A stretch of 61,226 nucleotides of DNA, taken from the NCBI RefSeq assembly GCF_013522725.1, contig NZ_JAAMRF010000014.1, positions 1-61,226 on the forward strand, given 5' to 3'. Both the position numbers and the translations under genes were made by a program. The stretch is from Stutzerimonas azotifigens (GTDB lineage Bacteria; Pseudomonadota; Gammaproteobacteria; Pseudomonadales; Pseudomonadaceae). Below, piece by piece: positions 45,927 to 56,115 of this stretch. The notes beneath the pieces are model-generated. The model worked only from the letters and a program-made list of their open reading frames with translations. It ran no database searches and was not told the origin of the DNA. Numbering within the stretch: position 1 is the first letter of the stretch; each line of letters opens with the position of its first letter.

Positions 45927-48260
45927 TCAGGCGGCGGGCTGCGGTTGCAAGCGGATCTGCGTTGGCTGCCGGGTCGGTTCCAGGACGATGGCGATGGCTT
46001 TGGAGGTCGGCGTATGGCTGCCTTCGCCGACGCTTTGCAGCGGCACCAGCGGGTTGGTTTCCGGGTAATACGCGGCGGCCTGGCCGGGCGGCGTGTCATA
46101 GGCCAGCACGGTAAACCCTTCCACGCGGCGCTCGAGGCCGTCGTCCCACAGCGAGACCAAATCGACCTGTTGGCCCGCCGCCAGACCCAGTCGCGCGATG
46201 TCCTGCGGATTGACGAATACCACTTCGCGCATGCCGCGCACGCCACGGTAGCGGTCGTCGAGCCCATAAAGCGTGGTGTTGTATTGATCGTGTGAGCGCA
46301 ACGTCTGCAGCGTGAGGTCCGGCGTCCGACCGCTGCGGCGAACCTGCTGCGGCAGCAAATCCTGTGGCAGCGCACAGGCCGAGAAGCATGCGCGGCCGCT
46401 CGGTGTGGCCCAGTGGCGCTCCGCGGCACTGTTGCCCAGGTAGAAGCCGCCGGGGTGGCGCAGGCGCTCATTGAAGTCGGCGAACCCGGGGATGGTCGCC
46501 GCGATCAGGCTGCGGATACGCGAATAGTCCTCTACCAGGTGCAGCCAGTCGACCGGTTGCGCCCCGAGCGTTGCCGCGGCGATGCCGGCGATGATGGCCG
46601 GCTCCGAACGCATCTGCGGCGACAGCGGTTCGAGCTGGCCGAAGGAGGCATGCACCATGCTGAACGAATCCTCGACCGTGACCGCCTGCGGGCCGCAGGC
46701 CTGGCGGTCGATGTCGGTGCGTCCCAGGCACGGCAGGATCAGCGCTTCCCGACCGCAGAGCAGGTGGCTGCGGTTGAGCTTGGTGCTGATCTGCACCGTG
46801 AGTTCGCAGCGCGTCAGGGCTTGGTGGGTCAGCTGCGAATCCGGCGTCGCCTGGGCGAAGTTGCCGCCCAGGCCGATGAACACGCGGCCATCGCCCCTGT
46901 GCATGGCGGCGATGGCCTCGACGGTGTTGTGACCCTGCCTGCGCGGCACGGCGAAGCCGAACTGGCGCTCAAGGGCGTCGAGCAGCGCTGCCGGTGGGCG
47001 TTCGTTGATACCCATGGTGCGGTCACCCTGCACGTTGCTATGGCCCCGCACCGGGCAGGCGCCGGCACCGGGTTTGCCGATGTTGCCGCGCAACAGCAGT
47101 AGGTTGGCGATTTCGCGGATGGTCGCCACCGAGTGGCGGTGCTGGGTGATGCCCATCGCCCAGCAGACGATGCTGCGCTCGGCGCGGCGGTAATGCAGCG
47201 CTGCCTGCTCAATTTCAGCCAGCGCGAGCCCCGACTGCGCCTCGATCTGCCCCCAGGGCGTGGCGTCCACTTCGGCGAGATAGGCCTGCAGCCCTTCGGT
47301 GTGTCCGGCGATGAAGGCCTGGTCGAACACCGTTCCGGGCGCCTCGCGCTCCCATTGCAGGAGAAACTTGGCCATCCCGCGCAGGGCCGCCATGTCGCCG
47401 CCCAGGCGCGGCCGAAAATAAGCGCTGGTGACCGGTGCGTCCCGGTTGCCGAGCATCTCCAGCGGCTTCTGCGGATGCTGGAAGCGCTCCAGGCCGCGTT
47501 CGCGCAGGGGATTGAAGCAGATGACCTGGGCGCCGCGGGCCACCGCCTCGCGCAACGGCTCGAGCATCCGCGGGTGGTTGGTGCCAGGGTTCTGCCCGAG
47601 CACGAAGATCGCATCGGCGTGCTCGAAATCCCCGAAGGTCACCGTGCCCTTGCCGACACCGATGCTCTGGCCGAGCGCGACGCCGCTGGCTTCGTGGCAC
47701 ATGTTCGAGCAGTCGGGAAAGTTGTTGGTGCCAAAGGTGCGACCGAACAGCTGATAGAGGAAGGCCGCCTCGTTGCTGGCGCGGCCGGAGGTATAGAACT
47801 CGGCCTGATCCGGGCTCTCGAGGGTCTGGAGATGGCGTGCGATCAGGGCGAAGGCGTCGTCCCAACCGATTGGCACGTAATGGTCGCTGGCACGGTCGTA
47901 GCGCATCGGTTCGGTGAGGCGGCCCTGGTATTCGAGCCAATAGTCACTCTGCGCGGCGAGCTGGCTGACGCTGTAGCGCGCAAAGAAGGCGGCATCGACT
48001 CGGCGCCGCGTGGCTTCCCAGTTCACTGCCTTGGCGCCGTTCTCGCAGAACTTCACCACATGCCCTTCGGGCGACTCGCCCCAGGCGCAGCCCGGGCAGT
48101 CGAAGCCGCCGTTCTGGTTGGTCTTGAGCAGGGTGCGGATGTTCTTCAGCGCGTTGTCGCTACCGAGCCAGGCGCGGGTGACGCTGCGCAAGGCGCCCCA
48201 GCCGCCGGCGGCGCCGGGGTAAGGACGGTAGCGAGCTTCTGATTGGGGAGGGAGGGACAT
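45927..48260 (-). CDS. FdhF/YdeP-family molybdopterin oxidoreductase
   Basis: The 777-residue enzyme is of the YdeP-type molybdopterin group. GFDCPGCAWGESPEGH replaces the full N-terminal 4Fe-4S four-Cys motif of formate dehydrogenases. PAEFYTSGRASNEAAFLYQLF and FPDCSNMCHEASG follow; the C-terminal half has the molybdopterin-dinucleotide-binding fold (LRSHDQYNTTLYGLDDRYRG). YdeP in E. coli is linked to acid resistance; the substrate is unknown. No formate-dehydrogenase partner or accessory gene is adjacent. It is on the same strand as the LysR gene 146 bases upstream. Confidence 0.93.
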   Translation of the reverse strand: MSLPPQSEARYRPYPGAAGGWGALRSVTRAWLGSDNALKNIRTLLKTNQNGGFDCPGCAWGESPEGHVVKFCENGAKAVNWEATRRRVDAAFFARYSVSQLAAQSDYWLEYQGRLTEPMRYDRASDHYVPIGWDDAFALIARHLQTLESPDQAEFYTSGRASNEAAFLYQLFGRTFGTNNFPDCSNMCHEASGVALGQSIGVGKGTVTFGDFEHADAIFVLGQNPGTNHPRMLEPLREAVARGAQVICFNPLRERGLERFQHPQKPLEMLGNRDAPVTSAYFRPRLGGDMAALRGMAKFLLQWEREAPGTVFDQAFIAGHTEGLQAYLAEVDATPWGQIEAQSGLALAEIEQAALHYRRAERSIVCWAMGITQHRHSVATIREIANLLLLRGNIGKPGAGACPVRGHSNVQGDRTMGINERPPAALLDALERQFGFAVPRRQGHNTVEAIAAMHRGDGRVFIGLGGNFAQATPDSQLTHQALTRCELTVQISTKLNRSHLLCGREALILPCLGRTDIDRQACGPQAVTVEDSFSMVHASFGQLEPLSPQMRSEPAIIAGIAAATLGAQPVDWLHLVEDYSRIRSLIAATIPGFADFNERLRHPGGFYLGNSAAERHWATPSGRACFSACALPQDLLPQQVRRSGRTPDLTLQTLRSHDQYNTTLYGLDDRYRGVRGMREVVFVNPQDIARLGLAAGQQVDLVSLWDDGLERRVEGFTVLAYDTPPGQAAAYYPETNPLVPLQSVGEGSHTPTSKAIAIVLEPTRQPTQIRLQPQPAA

Positions 48261-48406
48261 GATGACGACCTCGGCTGCACGCAGGGCGGGTCACGCTGGC
48301 GTTGAGGCGACCTCGATGCCATCAGCCTAGGGCGCCGTTCCGGCGTGCGTCCAATCGCCAGTACCGATGCGCTGATCGATGCGGTCGATCATCGGCCGAC
48401 GTTTGA

Positions 48407-49303
48407 TCAGCCTGGGGCCTGCGCCTGTAACAGCACGCCGGCCTCGGCGAAGCAGGCTTCGGCCAGCGCCGAACGGGGCGCCGCACGACGCAGGATCAGC
48501 CCCAGTGGCGCCAGCGTGCGGGCCTCGGCGATGGGTGTCAGGGTCAGGTGTTCGGCCAGGGCGTCGAGGCCGCTGTCGAGCGGCATGATCGAACAGCACA
48601 GTCCGAGGCTGACCGCCTGCAGAAGATGATGCACCGCATCGGTCTGCACGCGTGGCTGCAGCACCAGCCCGCGGCTGCGTAGCGCATGGTCGATCGATTG
48701 GCGAAAGTGCATGCCACCGGTCAACAGGCCGAGCGGCAGGCTGGCGACCTGCTCCCAGGCCAGTGATTCGTCGGTAAAGGTGAAATGGCGAAGGTCGTGG
48801 AGCAATCCCATGCGCGTATGTCCCAGCGGCAGCGCACTGAAATGCTCCGGATCGAGGCGGTCGAGGTAGGAAAGCCCGAGATCCAGCGCGTTGCGCGCCA
48901 GGCGTTCGAGGATTTCTTCGCTGCTCAGCGCCACCAGCTGGAAGCGCAGCTCCGGATGCGCCTCGGCGAACTGCTGCACCAGGCGCAGCGGATCGCAGCC
49001 GGCGAGCGGCACCACACCCAGGCGCAAGGTGCCCACCAGCTGCCCGCGACAGGCCGCCGCTTCGGCGAGCAGCCCCTCTTGCGCAGCGAGCAGCGTGCGG
49101 GCCCAGGCCAGGATGCGCTCGCCCTCGGCGGTGAACCCCTCGAAACGTTGTCCGCGCCGCACCAGCTGCAGGCCCAGTTCCTCTTCCAGGCTGCGCAGCC
49201 GCATCGACAGGGTCGGTTGGGTGACATGGCAGCGCTGGGCCGCCTCGCGGAAATGACCGGTTTCGTCGAGAGCGATGAGGAACCGCAGTTGCTTGATGTC
49301 CAT
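48407..49303 (-). CDS. LysR-family transcriptional regulator
   Basis: The 298-residue regulator has the N-terminal winged HTH MDIKQLRFLIALDETGHFREAAQRCHVTQPTLSMRLRSLEEELGLQLVRRG and a C-terminal effector-binding domain. The start at 49303 is chosen because it begins this motif; a longer frame to 49381 lacks support. It is upstream of and colinear with the FdhF/YdeP gene, and may control it. A redox or small-anion effector is possible but unsupported. Confidence 0.93.
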   Translation of the reverse strand: MDIKQLRFLIALDETGHFREAAQRCHVTQPTLSMRLRSLEEELGLQLVRRGQRFEGFTAEGERILAWARTLLAAQEGLLAEAAACRGQLVGTLRLGVVPLAGCDPLRLVQQFAEAHPELRFQLVALSSEEILERLARNALDLGLSYLDRLDPEHFSALPLGHTRMGLLHDLRHFTFTDESLAWEQVASLPLGLLTGGMHFRQSIDHALRSRGLVLQPRVQTDAVHHLLQAVSLGLCCSIMPLDSGLDALAEHLTLTPIAEARTLAPLGLILRRAAPRSALAEACFAEAGVLLQAQAPG

Positions 49304-49480
49304 CGATGCGCTGGCTGCTGTTGTGTCGGTCACCCAGCCTACTGCGAATGGCCGTGACGCGCCTGTGCAGAGGTGCTGCAATCAACGCCGGCAGCTTGTC
49401 AGAAGGCCTGCCGAGTGCCGGTTTGCCGGCGTGTAGAAGGCCTAGTTAGTAACGCCTGGAGCCTTGTCGGAGCAGGCACC

Positions 49481-49507
49481 GAACTTATGGCAAAAAATTT
49501 TATCGAA
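49481..49507 (+). promoter_or_regulatory. Sigma-E/AlgU-type promoter of opgGH
   Basis: GAACTT (49481-49486) and TCGAA (49503-49507) are 16 bases apart. Consensus for AlgU/RpoE-type promoters is GAACTT-N16/17-TCnnA. This would link osmoregulated glucan synthesis to envelope stress. Confidence 0.55.
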
Positions 49508-49565
49508 CGGGGGGCTACCCCCGCTGTCAGCGGTCATCCGACTGGATAAGATACGCCCCGCTGAC
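49508..49565 (+). other. Two stem-loops in the opgG leader
   Basis: CGGGGG-GCTA-CCCCCG (49508-49523) is a 6-bp stem with tetraloop. GTCAGCGG (49526-49533) and CCGCTGAC (49558-49565) form an 8-bp stem around a 24-base loop. They lie right after the sigma-E-like -10 and would be transcribed in the opgG leader. Confidence 0.55.
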
Positions 49566-49757
49566 TAAGGACCAGGCCGGTTTCAAGACCCGCTACTCGG
49601 TCGATCCGCTGGATGCAATGAGCCCGGCGGCAACAAGAACAAATCGTTTTCTTCGTATCGATGCTGTCTGGCCAACCTGGCTTCATTCCGGGGTCCGGTC
49701 GAGCGACGAATTCCTGTGCGAACTAAGGGGCAAGATGTGTTAGTGAAAAGGTTGTCG

Positions 49758-51311
49758 ATGTCAGCAAAACCGCGCAACAGGATGGCCGTCTGGCTGCTGT
49801 CCTGCCTGTTGACCAGCGTGGCGACCAGCGCCTGGGCGTTCAGCCTGGATGACGTTGAGGTCAAGGCGAAGGAACTGGCCGGTCGCCCCTACGTGGCGCC
49901 GCAAAGCAATCTGCCCGCCGTGTTCCGCGAAATGAAATTTGCCGATTATCAGCAGATCCGCTTCCGCACCGAGAAAGGCCGCTGGGCCGACGAGAAAACC
50001 CCTTTTCAGCTGTTCTTCTATCACCAGGGCATGCATTTCGACGTGCCGGTGAAGATCCACGAGATCACCGCCACGGGCGTCGACGAGATCGATTACTCAC
50101 CGGATTACTTCGACTTCGGCAACCTGCAGCTCGATCCCGTTTCGCTCGAACACCTGGGTTTTGCAGGTTTCAAGGTCATGTACCCGCTCAACGCCGCCGA
50201 CAAGCGCGACGACGAGCTGATGACCTTGCTGGGCGCGAGCTACTTCCGTGTGATTGGCAAGGGACAGATCTATGGCTTGTCGGCGCGTGGTCTTGCGATC
50301 GACACCGCCTTGCCGTCGGGTGAGGAATTTCCCCGTTTCAGTGAGTTCTGGATCGAGCATCCGGCGCCAGATCGCCGCAACCTGGTGATCTATGCGCTGC
50401 TCGACTCGCCCCGCGCCACTGGTGCCTATCGCATGGTCGTCACGCCCGGCAAGGACAGCACGCTCGACGTCGAGGCCAAGGTCTTCCTGCGCGAGAACGT
50501 CGCCAAGCTGGGTATCGCCCCGCTGACCAGCATGTACCTGTTCGGCCCGAACCAGCCGAGCAACCAGCCGAACTTCCGCCCGGCGATCCACGATTCCAAC
50601 GGCCTGGCCATTCACGCCGGCAACGATGAACGCATCTGGCGTCCGCTGAACAACCCCAGGCGCCTGGCGGTAAGCACCTTCGCGGTCGAGAACCCGCGAG
50701 GATTCGGCCTGATGCAGCGCGGCCACGACTTCAGCCAGTACGAAGACCTCGACGACCGCTACGACCTGCGCCCGAGCGGCTGGGTGGAAACCCGCGGCGA
50801 CTGGGGCAAGGGCAAGGTCGAGCTGGTGGAGATCCCGACGCCGGACGAGACCAACGACAATATCGTTGCCTTCTGGACGCCCGATGAGCTGCCCGCACAG
50901 GGCCAGCCGCTGGAGCTGGCCTATCGGCTGCACTTCACCATGGACGAGCCGGCGCTGCACGACCCGCAGCTCGCCTGGGTCAAGCAGACTCGCCTGTCGA
51001 TCGGCGACGTCAAGCAGCCGAACCTGATCCGCCAGCCCGACGGCAGCACGGCCTACATCGTCGATTTCGAAGGCCCCGTGCTGGCGAACCTGCCTGCCGA
51101 TACGCCGGTAACCGCGCAAGTCAGCGTCAATGCCAACGGCGAACTGGTGGAAAACAATGTCCGCTACAACCCGGTGACCGAGGGTTGGCGCCTGACCGTG
51201 CGGTTGAAGATCAAGGATCCCGCGCAGCCGGTCGAACTCCGCGCCGCGCTGATGCAGGAAGACAAGCCGCTCTCGGAAACCTGGAGCTACCAGATACCCG
51301 TCCATGACTAG
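49758..51311 (+). CDS. opgG: Glucan biosynthesis protein G (periplasmic)
   Basis: OpgG (517 residues) acts in the periplasm on the glucan backbone of osmoregulated periplasmic glucans. The signal peptide is [21 protein letters not shown], then [42 protein letters not shown], the MdoG pattern. The ATG at 49758 has AAAAGG upstream. GTG codons at 49737 and 49743 (AAGGGG upstream) are alternatives and would add at most seven residues. Its stop overlaps opgH by 8 bases. Confidence 0.95.
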   Translation: MSAKPRNRMAVWLLSCLLTSVATSAWAFSLDDVEVKAKELAGRPYVAPQSNLPAVFREMKFADYQQIRFRTEKGRWADEKTPFQLFFYHQGMHFDVPVKIHEITATGVDEIDYSPDYFDFGNLQLDPVSLEHLGFAGFKVMYPLNAADKRDDELMTLLGASYFRVIGKGQIYGLSARGLAIDTALPSGEEFPRFSEFWIEHPAPDRRNLVIYALLDSPRATGAYRMVVTPGKDSTLDVEAKVFLRENVAKLGIAPLTSMYLFGPNQPSNQPNFRPAIHDSNGLAIHAGNDERIWRPLNNPRRLAVSTFAVENPRGFGLMQRGHDFSQYEDLDDRYDLRPSGWVETRGDWGKGKVELVEIPTPDETNDNIVAFWTPDELPAQGQPLELAYRLHFTMDEPALHDPQLAWVKQTRLSIGDVKQPNLIRQPDGSTAYIVDFEGPVLANLPADTPVTAQVSVNANGELVENNVRYNPVTEGWRLTVRLKIKDPAQPVELRAALMQEDKPLSETWSYQIPVHD

Positions 51312-53907
51312 TTCAATCGAACCGGATAATGCGCGCCTCTACCTCGCCCAGGTCGCGTTGAACGACGACCAGCGCCAAGCGCTGGCCAGCCGGGTTGCCG
51401 CCGAGGGCGGCGACCTGCAGGCGCTGCACCGTGCCCTGGCTGGCGCCGAGACGCATCCCGGCGAGGCTGCTGAGGACGCCGTACTGGGCTCGACAGTGGC
51501 GCGTCTACAGGACGACTGGGGCGACGCCCTGGACCAGGGGCAGCTGCTCATGACTGACCACCAGGGGCGCGTCTTCATCAAGAGCACGCCCCCCATCGTG
51601 CGCTCGCCGATGGTGCCCGATCCTTGGCAGACCAACCCACTGGTACGCGGTTGGCGCAAGCTGTTCGGTCACAAGCGTCCCGAGGAAATACCTGCAGGCG
51701 AAGCCGACGCGAAAGCGCATTGGCGTACCGTCGCGGCGTACCGGCGTTTCGTCCTGGTGGCGCTGATGCTCATCCAGACTGGCGTGGCGACCTGGTACAT
51801 GAAGGCGGTGCTGCCCTACCAGGGCTGGGCGCTGATGGACCTGAACCTGGATGAGATTCGCCAGCAGGGGGCCCTGACGACCGTCATGCAAGTGCTGCCT
51901 TATGCGGTGCAGACCAGCATTCTGCTGCTGTTCGCTCTGTTGTTCTGCTGGGTGTCGGTCGGCTTCTGGACCGCGTTGATGGGTTTTCTTCAACTGTTGC
52001 GCGGGCGTGATCGCTACAGCATCTCGGCCAATACCGTCGGCGACGAGCCCATCGATCCGCAGGCGCGCACCGCGTTGGTGATGCCCATCGCCAACGAAGA
52101 CGTGGCCCGGGTGTTCGCCGGCCTGCGTGCCACCTACGAGTCGCTGGCGGCCACCGGCCAGCTCGAGCATTTCGACGTGTTCGTGCTCAGCGACAGCAAC
52201 GATCCGGACAAGTGCGTCGCCGAGCAGAAGGCCTGGCTGGACCTGTGTCGCGAGGTGAATGGGTTCGGGCACATCTTCTATCGGCGCCGCCGCCGCCGGG
52301 TCAAGCGCAAGAGCGGCAACATCGACGACTTCTGCCGCCGCTGGGGCGCCGAGTACCGCTATATGGTCGTGCTCGACGCCGACAGCGTGATGAGCGGCGA
52401 ATGCCTGACCCGTTTGGTCCAGCTGATGGAAGCCAACCCGAACGCCGGGATCATCCAGACCGCGCCGAAGGCCTCGGGCATGGACACGCTCTATGCGCGC
52501 ATGCAGCAGTTCGCGACGCGCGTCTACGGTCCGCTGTTCACTGCAGGCCTGCATTACTGGCAACTCGGCGAATCCCATTACTGGGGCCACAACGCGATCA
52601 TCCGGGTCAAACCCTTCATCGAGCACTGCGCCCTGGCGCCGTTGCCCGGCAAGGGCTCGTTCGCCGGTGCGATCCTCTCCCACGACTTCGTCGAGGCCGC
52701 GCTGATGCGCCGTGCCGGCTGGGGCGTGTGGATCGCCTACGACCTGCCGGGCAGCTACGAGGAACTGCCGCCGAACCTGCTCGATGAGCTCAAGCGCGAT
52801 CGCCGCTGGTGCCACGGCAACCTGATGAACTTCCGCCTGTTCCTGGTCAAGGGCATGCATCCGGTGCACCGCGCGGTGTTTCTCACCGGCGTGATGTCCT
52901 ACCTGTCGGCGCCGCTGTGGTTTCTCTTCCTGATCCTTTCCACCGCGCTGCTGGCGATCCACACGCTGATGGAGCCGCAGTACTTCTTCCAGCCAGGGCA
53001 GCTGTTCCCGGTGTGGCCGCGCTGGAATCCGCAACAGGCCATCGCGCTGTTCTCCACCACCCTGACCCTGCTGTTCCTGCCCAAGCTGCTCAGCGTGGTG
53101 CTGATCTGGGCCAAGGGTGCACGAGAATATGGTGGTGGTATCCGCCTGCTGCTGTCGATGCTGCTCGAAACCCTGTTCTCGGTTCTGCTTGCGCCGGTGC
53201 GGATGCTCTTCCACACGGTGTTCGTCACCGCCGCGTTCCTGGGTTGGTCGGTGCAGTGGAATTCGCCCAAGCGCGACGACGATGCAACGCCCTGGAGCGA
53301 GGCGCTGGCCCGTCACGGCTGGCAGATGCTGCTCGGTGTGGTCTGGACGGCTGGCGTCGCCTGGCTCGATCCGCTGTTCCTTTGGTGGCTGGCGCCGATC
53401 GTAGTGTCGCTGATGCTCTCGGCGCCGGTGTCGGTGTTCTCCAGCCGCACCCGTCCAGGGCTCTCCAGCCGGCGCGCCAAGCTGTTCCTGATCCCGGAGG
53501 AATACGCACCGCCACGCGAACTCGAGGCTACCGATCGTTACCTGCAGCTGAACAACCGCAACGCGCTGAGCCATGGCTTCCTGCGCGCGGTGGTCGAGCC
53601 ACGGATCAACGCCCTGGCCAGCGCGATGGCCCGTGGTCGACATGGCAAGTCGGTGCCAGCGGCAGAAGCGTTGCGGGCGAAGCGCCTGGCCAAGGTGCTG
53701 GCGACCGGACCGAACGGTACCGATGAGGCGCGCTGGAAGCTGCTCGACGATCCCCAGGGCCTGGCGCGTCTGCATTATCTGGTCTGGAGCGACGAAGCTC
53801 ATCGGGCCTGGCGCGAAGCTTATCTCGCCTTGGCCCGGATACCGAGGCCGGATACCGAAGGTCAGCTCGGCGCAATGCCGCTAGGCCTGGCCAACCCGCC
53901 GGGTTGA
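51304..53907 (+). CDS. opgH: Glucans biosynthesis glucosyltransferase H
   Basis: OpgH (867 residues) is the inner-membrane glycosyltransferase that makes and exports linear beta-1,2-glucan. The catalytic GT2 part lies between membrane helices: [24 protein letters not shown] (DxD), [16 protein letters not shown] and [14 protein letters not shown] (the RW motif). Several membrane segments flank it, for example [19 protein letters not shown] and [21 protein letters not shown]. The start overlaps opgG by 8 bases, so translation is coupled. In enteric bacteria OpgH also links UDP-glucose levels to cell size. Confidence 0.96.
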   Translation: MTSSIEPDNARLYLAQVALNDDQRQALASRVAAEGGDLQALHRALAGAETHPGEAAEDAVLGSTVARLQDDWGDALDQGQLLMTDHQGRVFIKSTPPIVRSPMVPDPWQTNPLVRGWRKLFGHKRPEEIPAGEADAKAHWRTVAAYRRFVLVALMLIQTGVATWYMKAVLPYQGWALMDLNLDEIRQQGALTTVMQVLPYAVQTSILLLFALLFCWVSVGFWTALMGFLQLLRGRDRYSISANTVGDEPIDPQARTALVMPIANEDVARVFAGLRATYESLAATGQLEHFDVFVLSDSNDPDKCVAEQKAWLDLCREVNGFGHIFYRRRRRRVKRKSGNIDDFCRRWGAEYRYMVVLDADSVMSGECLTRLVQLMEANPNAGIIQTAPKASGMDTLYARMQQFATRVYGPLFTAGLHYWQLGESHYWGHNAIIRVKPFIEHCALAPLPGKGSFAGAILSHDFVEAALMRRAGWGVWIAYDLPGSYEELPPNLLDELKRDRRWCHGNLMNFRLFLVKGMHPVHRAVFLTGVMSYLSAPLWFLFLILSTALLAIHTLMEPQYFFQPGQLFPVWPRWNPQQAIALFSTTLTLLFLPKLLSVVLIWAKGAREYGGGIRLLLSMLLETLFSVLLAPVRMLFHTVFVTAAFLGWSVQWNSPKRDDDATPWSEALARHGWQMLLGVVWTAGVAWLDPLFLWWLAPIVVSLMLSAPVSVFSSRTRPGLSSRRAKLFLIPEEYAPPRELEATDRYLQLNNRNALSHGFLRAVVEPRINALASAMARGRHGKSVPAAEALRAKRLAKVLATGPNGTDEARWKLLDDPQGLARLHYLVWSDEAHRAWREAYLALARIPRPDTEGQLGAMPLGLANPPG

Positions 53908-54054
53908 TCCGCATCGAGCGCGGCCGAAGCTCCGGGGGAGCAGGCCGCGCGGTGATGCATTCGGCGCCGCGAGCGGCGCTCCGACAGCTTCGCGGTCTTG
54001 ACGATCCCTTGGCAGCACAAAAGGATGTGCATGCCTATGCGGACCGAACGCTGG

Positions 54055-54627
54055 TCACAGCGCTTCGAGCTCTTCGAGTGTCACCACCCTGGCCACGGTG
54101 TCGAGCAGACGTATCGAGTCTCGATGATCGGCCTCGCTGGCAGCCGCGCAGGCTTCCTCGAGAATCAGGACTTCGTAGTCGCGATCATGGGCATCACGGG
54201 CCGCGCTCTGGATCGCCATCGCCGTGCTGACGCCGGCCAGCACCACCCGCTCGACCCGCCGCGCGCGTAATGCCGGCTCCAGCCCCGTGCCGTAGAAGGC
54301 GTTGACCCTTGGCTTGACGATCACCATGTCGGCCAGTTCCGCATCGAGTTCGGGGTGGAACGCCATGCCGGCGCTGCCGGCCTCGAGCAATCCCGCCTCG
54401 CGCGCCTTGCCGAAAAGGCGGGAATGGGCTGGGTGGTTGGGATAACCCTGTTCGAAGCCGACCTTCACCAGCACTGAAAGCCAGCCTTTGTTTCGTGCGA
54501 TTGTCAGGGCCCGGTTGGCCTTTTCGATGACGCTCCGCTCGCGCACCTGGTCGGCGGCCGCTGCCATTTTGCCGTCCGGGTGAGTGATCTCGACGATGTA
54601 ATCCAGGCCGATGAATGCCGTGTTCAT
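54055..54627 (-). CDS. Isochorismatase-fold protein lacking the catalytic Cys
   Basis: The 190-residue protein has the fold of cysteine hydrolases. The catalytic Asp is Asp9 (AFIGLDYIVE) and the Lys is Lys105 (MVIVKPRVNAFYGT). Where the family has the nucleophilic Cys (GVSTxxC), this has GVSTAMA, with Ala138. Nicotinamidase-type chemistry is therefore unlikely. True isochorismatases, which lack the Cys, remain possible, as does a non-catalytic role. AGGAGAACCT precedes the ATG. It is a single gene, divergent from orfX-sodA. Confidence 0.85.
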   Translation of the reverse strand: MNTAFIGLDYIVEITHPDGKMAAAADQVRERSVIEKANRALTIARNKGWLSVLVKVGFEQGYPNHPAHSRLFGKAREAGLLEAGSAGMAFHPELDAELADMVIVKPRVNAFYGTGLEPALRARRVERVVLAGVSTAMAIQSAARDAHDRDYEVLILEEACAAASEADHRDSIRLLDTVARVVTLEELEAL

Positions 54628-54645
54628 AGGTTCTCCTGCAACAGG

Positions 54646-54666
54646 GGCGCCGCGTAAGGCGGCGCC
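54646..54666 (-). other. 5'-UTR hairpin upstream of the isochorismatase-fold gene
   Basis: GGCGCCGC and GCGGCGCC form a perfect 8-bp stem with a 5-base loop, ending 18 bases before the start codon and close to the AGGAGA ribosome-binding site. It could be regulatory or a terminator of the other strand. Confidence 0.5.
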
Positions 54667-54743
54667 TGTTCAGCATTGGATGCTACGGACGTCGATGATT
54701 CCGTGCAGCGGCACGACAGCTCGTCGGGCAGGGACGGCAGCGC

Positions 54744-54779
54744 TTGTATTTGCTGATCATGAGTTTAATAATCAATCGC
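54744..54779 (+). promoter_or_regulatory. Likely orfX-sodA promoter with Fur-like box
   Basis: TTGTAT (54744-54749) and TAATAA (54766-54771) are 16 bases apart. GAGTTTAATAATCAATCGC (54761-54779) overlaps the -10 and matches the 19-bp Fur consensus at about 12 positions. In P. aeruginosa, sodA sits in an iron-regulated operon (fagA-fumC-orfX-sodA), so Fur control here is plausible. Confidence 0.45.
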
Positions 54780-54863
54780 ATTAGCGCGGACCTATCTATA
54801 GACGCGGACTCGCGTAGCTAACGCATTCATCCACTGGCGCGCCATGCGCCCAGGAGATTGATC

Positions 54864-55325
54864 ATGCAGCACTGGAAACGCACCATCGAGCTGGCCAACC
54901 GTTATTTCGCCCAAGGCGACTATGTCGACGCCCGCGAGCATTACCTGCAGGCACTGGCCCTCGCTCAAGTGCTGTTCGACCGCTGGCCTGATCCGGACGA
55001 GGCGGTGGCCGCCTATGTGATCTCCCATCACAACCTTGCCGACGTCCACCTGCGTTTGAATCAACCTGAAGAAAGCGCCGAATACCTCTGCGCCATCCAT
55101 GAGCGGCTGCTCGAGAGCCTTGTCGACGAGCGCCTGTCACCGGCGTTGCGTCAGGCGGTGCTGCGCCATAGCGGGCACAGCTATCGAGAGCTGCTGGGTT
55201 TCATCGCACGCCACGGTCATTACCCACGGACCCTACGTCTGCTCAAGGGCAGTCGCCACCCACTGGCGCAGCTGTTGCAGCGCCAGGTGTTGATGCAGAA
55301 CGGTCCCTTTCACGGAGTCCACTGA
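54864..55325 (+). CDS. OrfX-like helical protein upstream of sodA
   Basis: The 153-residue protein is predicted to be mainly helical, with TPR-like stretches ([32 protein letters not shown] and [33 protein letters not shown]). In P. aeruginosa an orfX of this size lies between fumC and sodA; here fagA and fumC are absent. Its function is not known. CAGGAGA precedes the ATG at 54864. The sodA start is one base after its stop, so they are cotranscribed. Confidence 0.8.
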   Translation: MQHWKRTIELANRYFAQGDYVDAREHYLQALALAQVLFDRWPDPDEAVAAYVISHHNLADVHLRLNQPEESAEYLCAIHERLLESLVDERLSPALRQAVLRHSGHSYRELLGFIARHGHYPRTLRLLKGSRHPLAQLLQRQVLMQNGPFHGVH

Positions 55326-55326
55326 C

Positions 55327-55938
55327 ATGCCCCACACCTTGCCCGCTTTGCCCTACGCCTACGATGCGCTGGAGCCGCACATCGACGCGCAGACCATGGA
55401 GATCCACCACACCAAGCACCACCAGACCTATATCAACAACCTCAACGCGGCGCTGGAGGGCAGCGAGTGGGCCGAAGTGCCCATCGAGCAGTTGCTGACG
55501 ATGCTCGATCAGCTGCCCGAATCGTTGCATCCGGCGGTGATCAACCAGGGCGGCGGCCATGCCAATCATTCGCTATTCTGGACCGTCATGGCAGTCAATC
55601 CGCCCGCTGTGCCCGAGGCCGAGCTGGCCGAGGCGATCGATCGACAGCTCGGCGGTTTCGAGGCGTTCAAGGAAGCCTTCACCAAGGCGGCGGTGTCCCG
55701 TTTCGGCAGCGGCTGGGCATGGCTGAGTGTGACGCCGGAAAAGACCCTGGTGGTGGAAAGCACCGGCAACCAGGACAGCCCGCTGATGCATGGCAATACC
55801 CCGATCCTCGGTCTGGATGTCTGGGAGCATGCCTACTACCTGCGCTATCAGAACCGGCGTCCGGAATACATCGGCGCCTTCTACAAGGTGATCAATTGGC
55901 CCGAGGTGCAACGCCGCTATCAGGCTGCGATGGCCTGA
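55327..55938 (+). CDS. sodA: Manganese superoxide dismutase
   Basis: The 203-residue enzyme begins [31 protein letters not shown]. Metal ligands are visible: His27, His81 ([11 protein letters not shown]), Asp164 and His168 ([19 protein letters not shown]). [11 protein letters not shown] and GNQDSPLM (Gln149) are signatures of the Mn rather than the Fe enzyme. It removes superoxide in the cytoplasm. It lies one base after orfX and likely depends on its promoter, which carries a Fur-like box. Confidence 0.95.
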   Translation: MPHTLPALPYAYDALEPHIDAQTMEIHHTKHHQTYINNLNAALEGSEWAEVPIEQLLTMLDQLPESLHPAVINQGGGHANHSLFWTVMAVNPPAVPEAELAEAIDRQLGGFEAFKEAFTKAAVSRFGSGWAWLSVTPEKTLVVESTGNQDSPLMHGNTPILGLDVWEHAYYLRYQNRRPEYIGAFYKVINWPEVQRRYQAAMA

Positions 55939-56115
55939 ATGGCGCAGGCGGTTCCATCCTGCCACGGATAGGCGCCGAGCAGCCGGACGACGGCCGACGC
56001 GTTCGGCTGCGCCCGGCAAAGGCCTTTCGTTATGCGCTAGGCGTGCTGCTGACGCTTGGCGGCGGCGTTCTGCTGATCGTCGAAATCATCGACTGGTTGG
56101 GGCGCTAGGCCTCCT

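Larger units (their letters stand above)
49304..49757. other. Long leader region upstream of opgG
   Basis: A 454-base divergent region with no supported gene. It has a sigma-E/AlgU-type promoter match at 49481-49507 and two stem-loops downstream of it (49508-49523 and 49526-49565), so the opgG mRNA would have a structured leader of about 240 bases. Confidence 0.6.
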
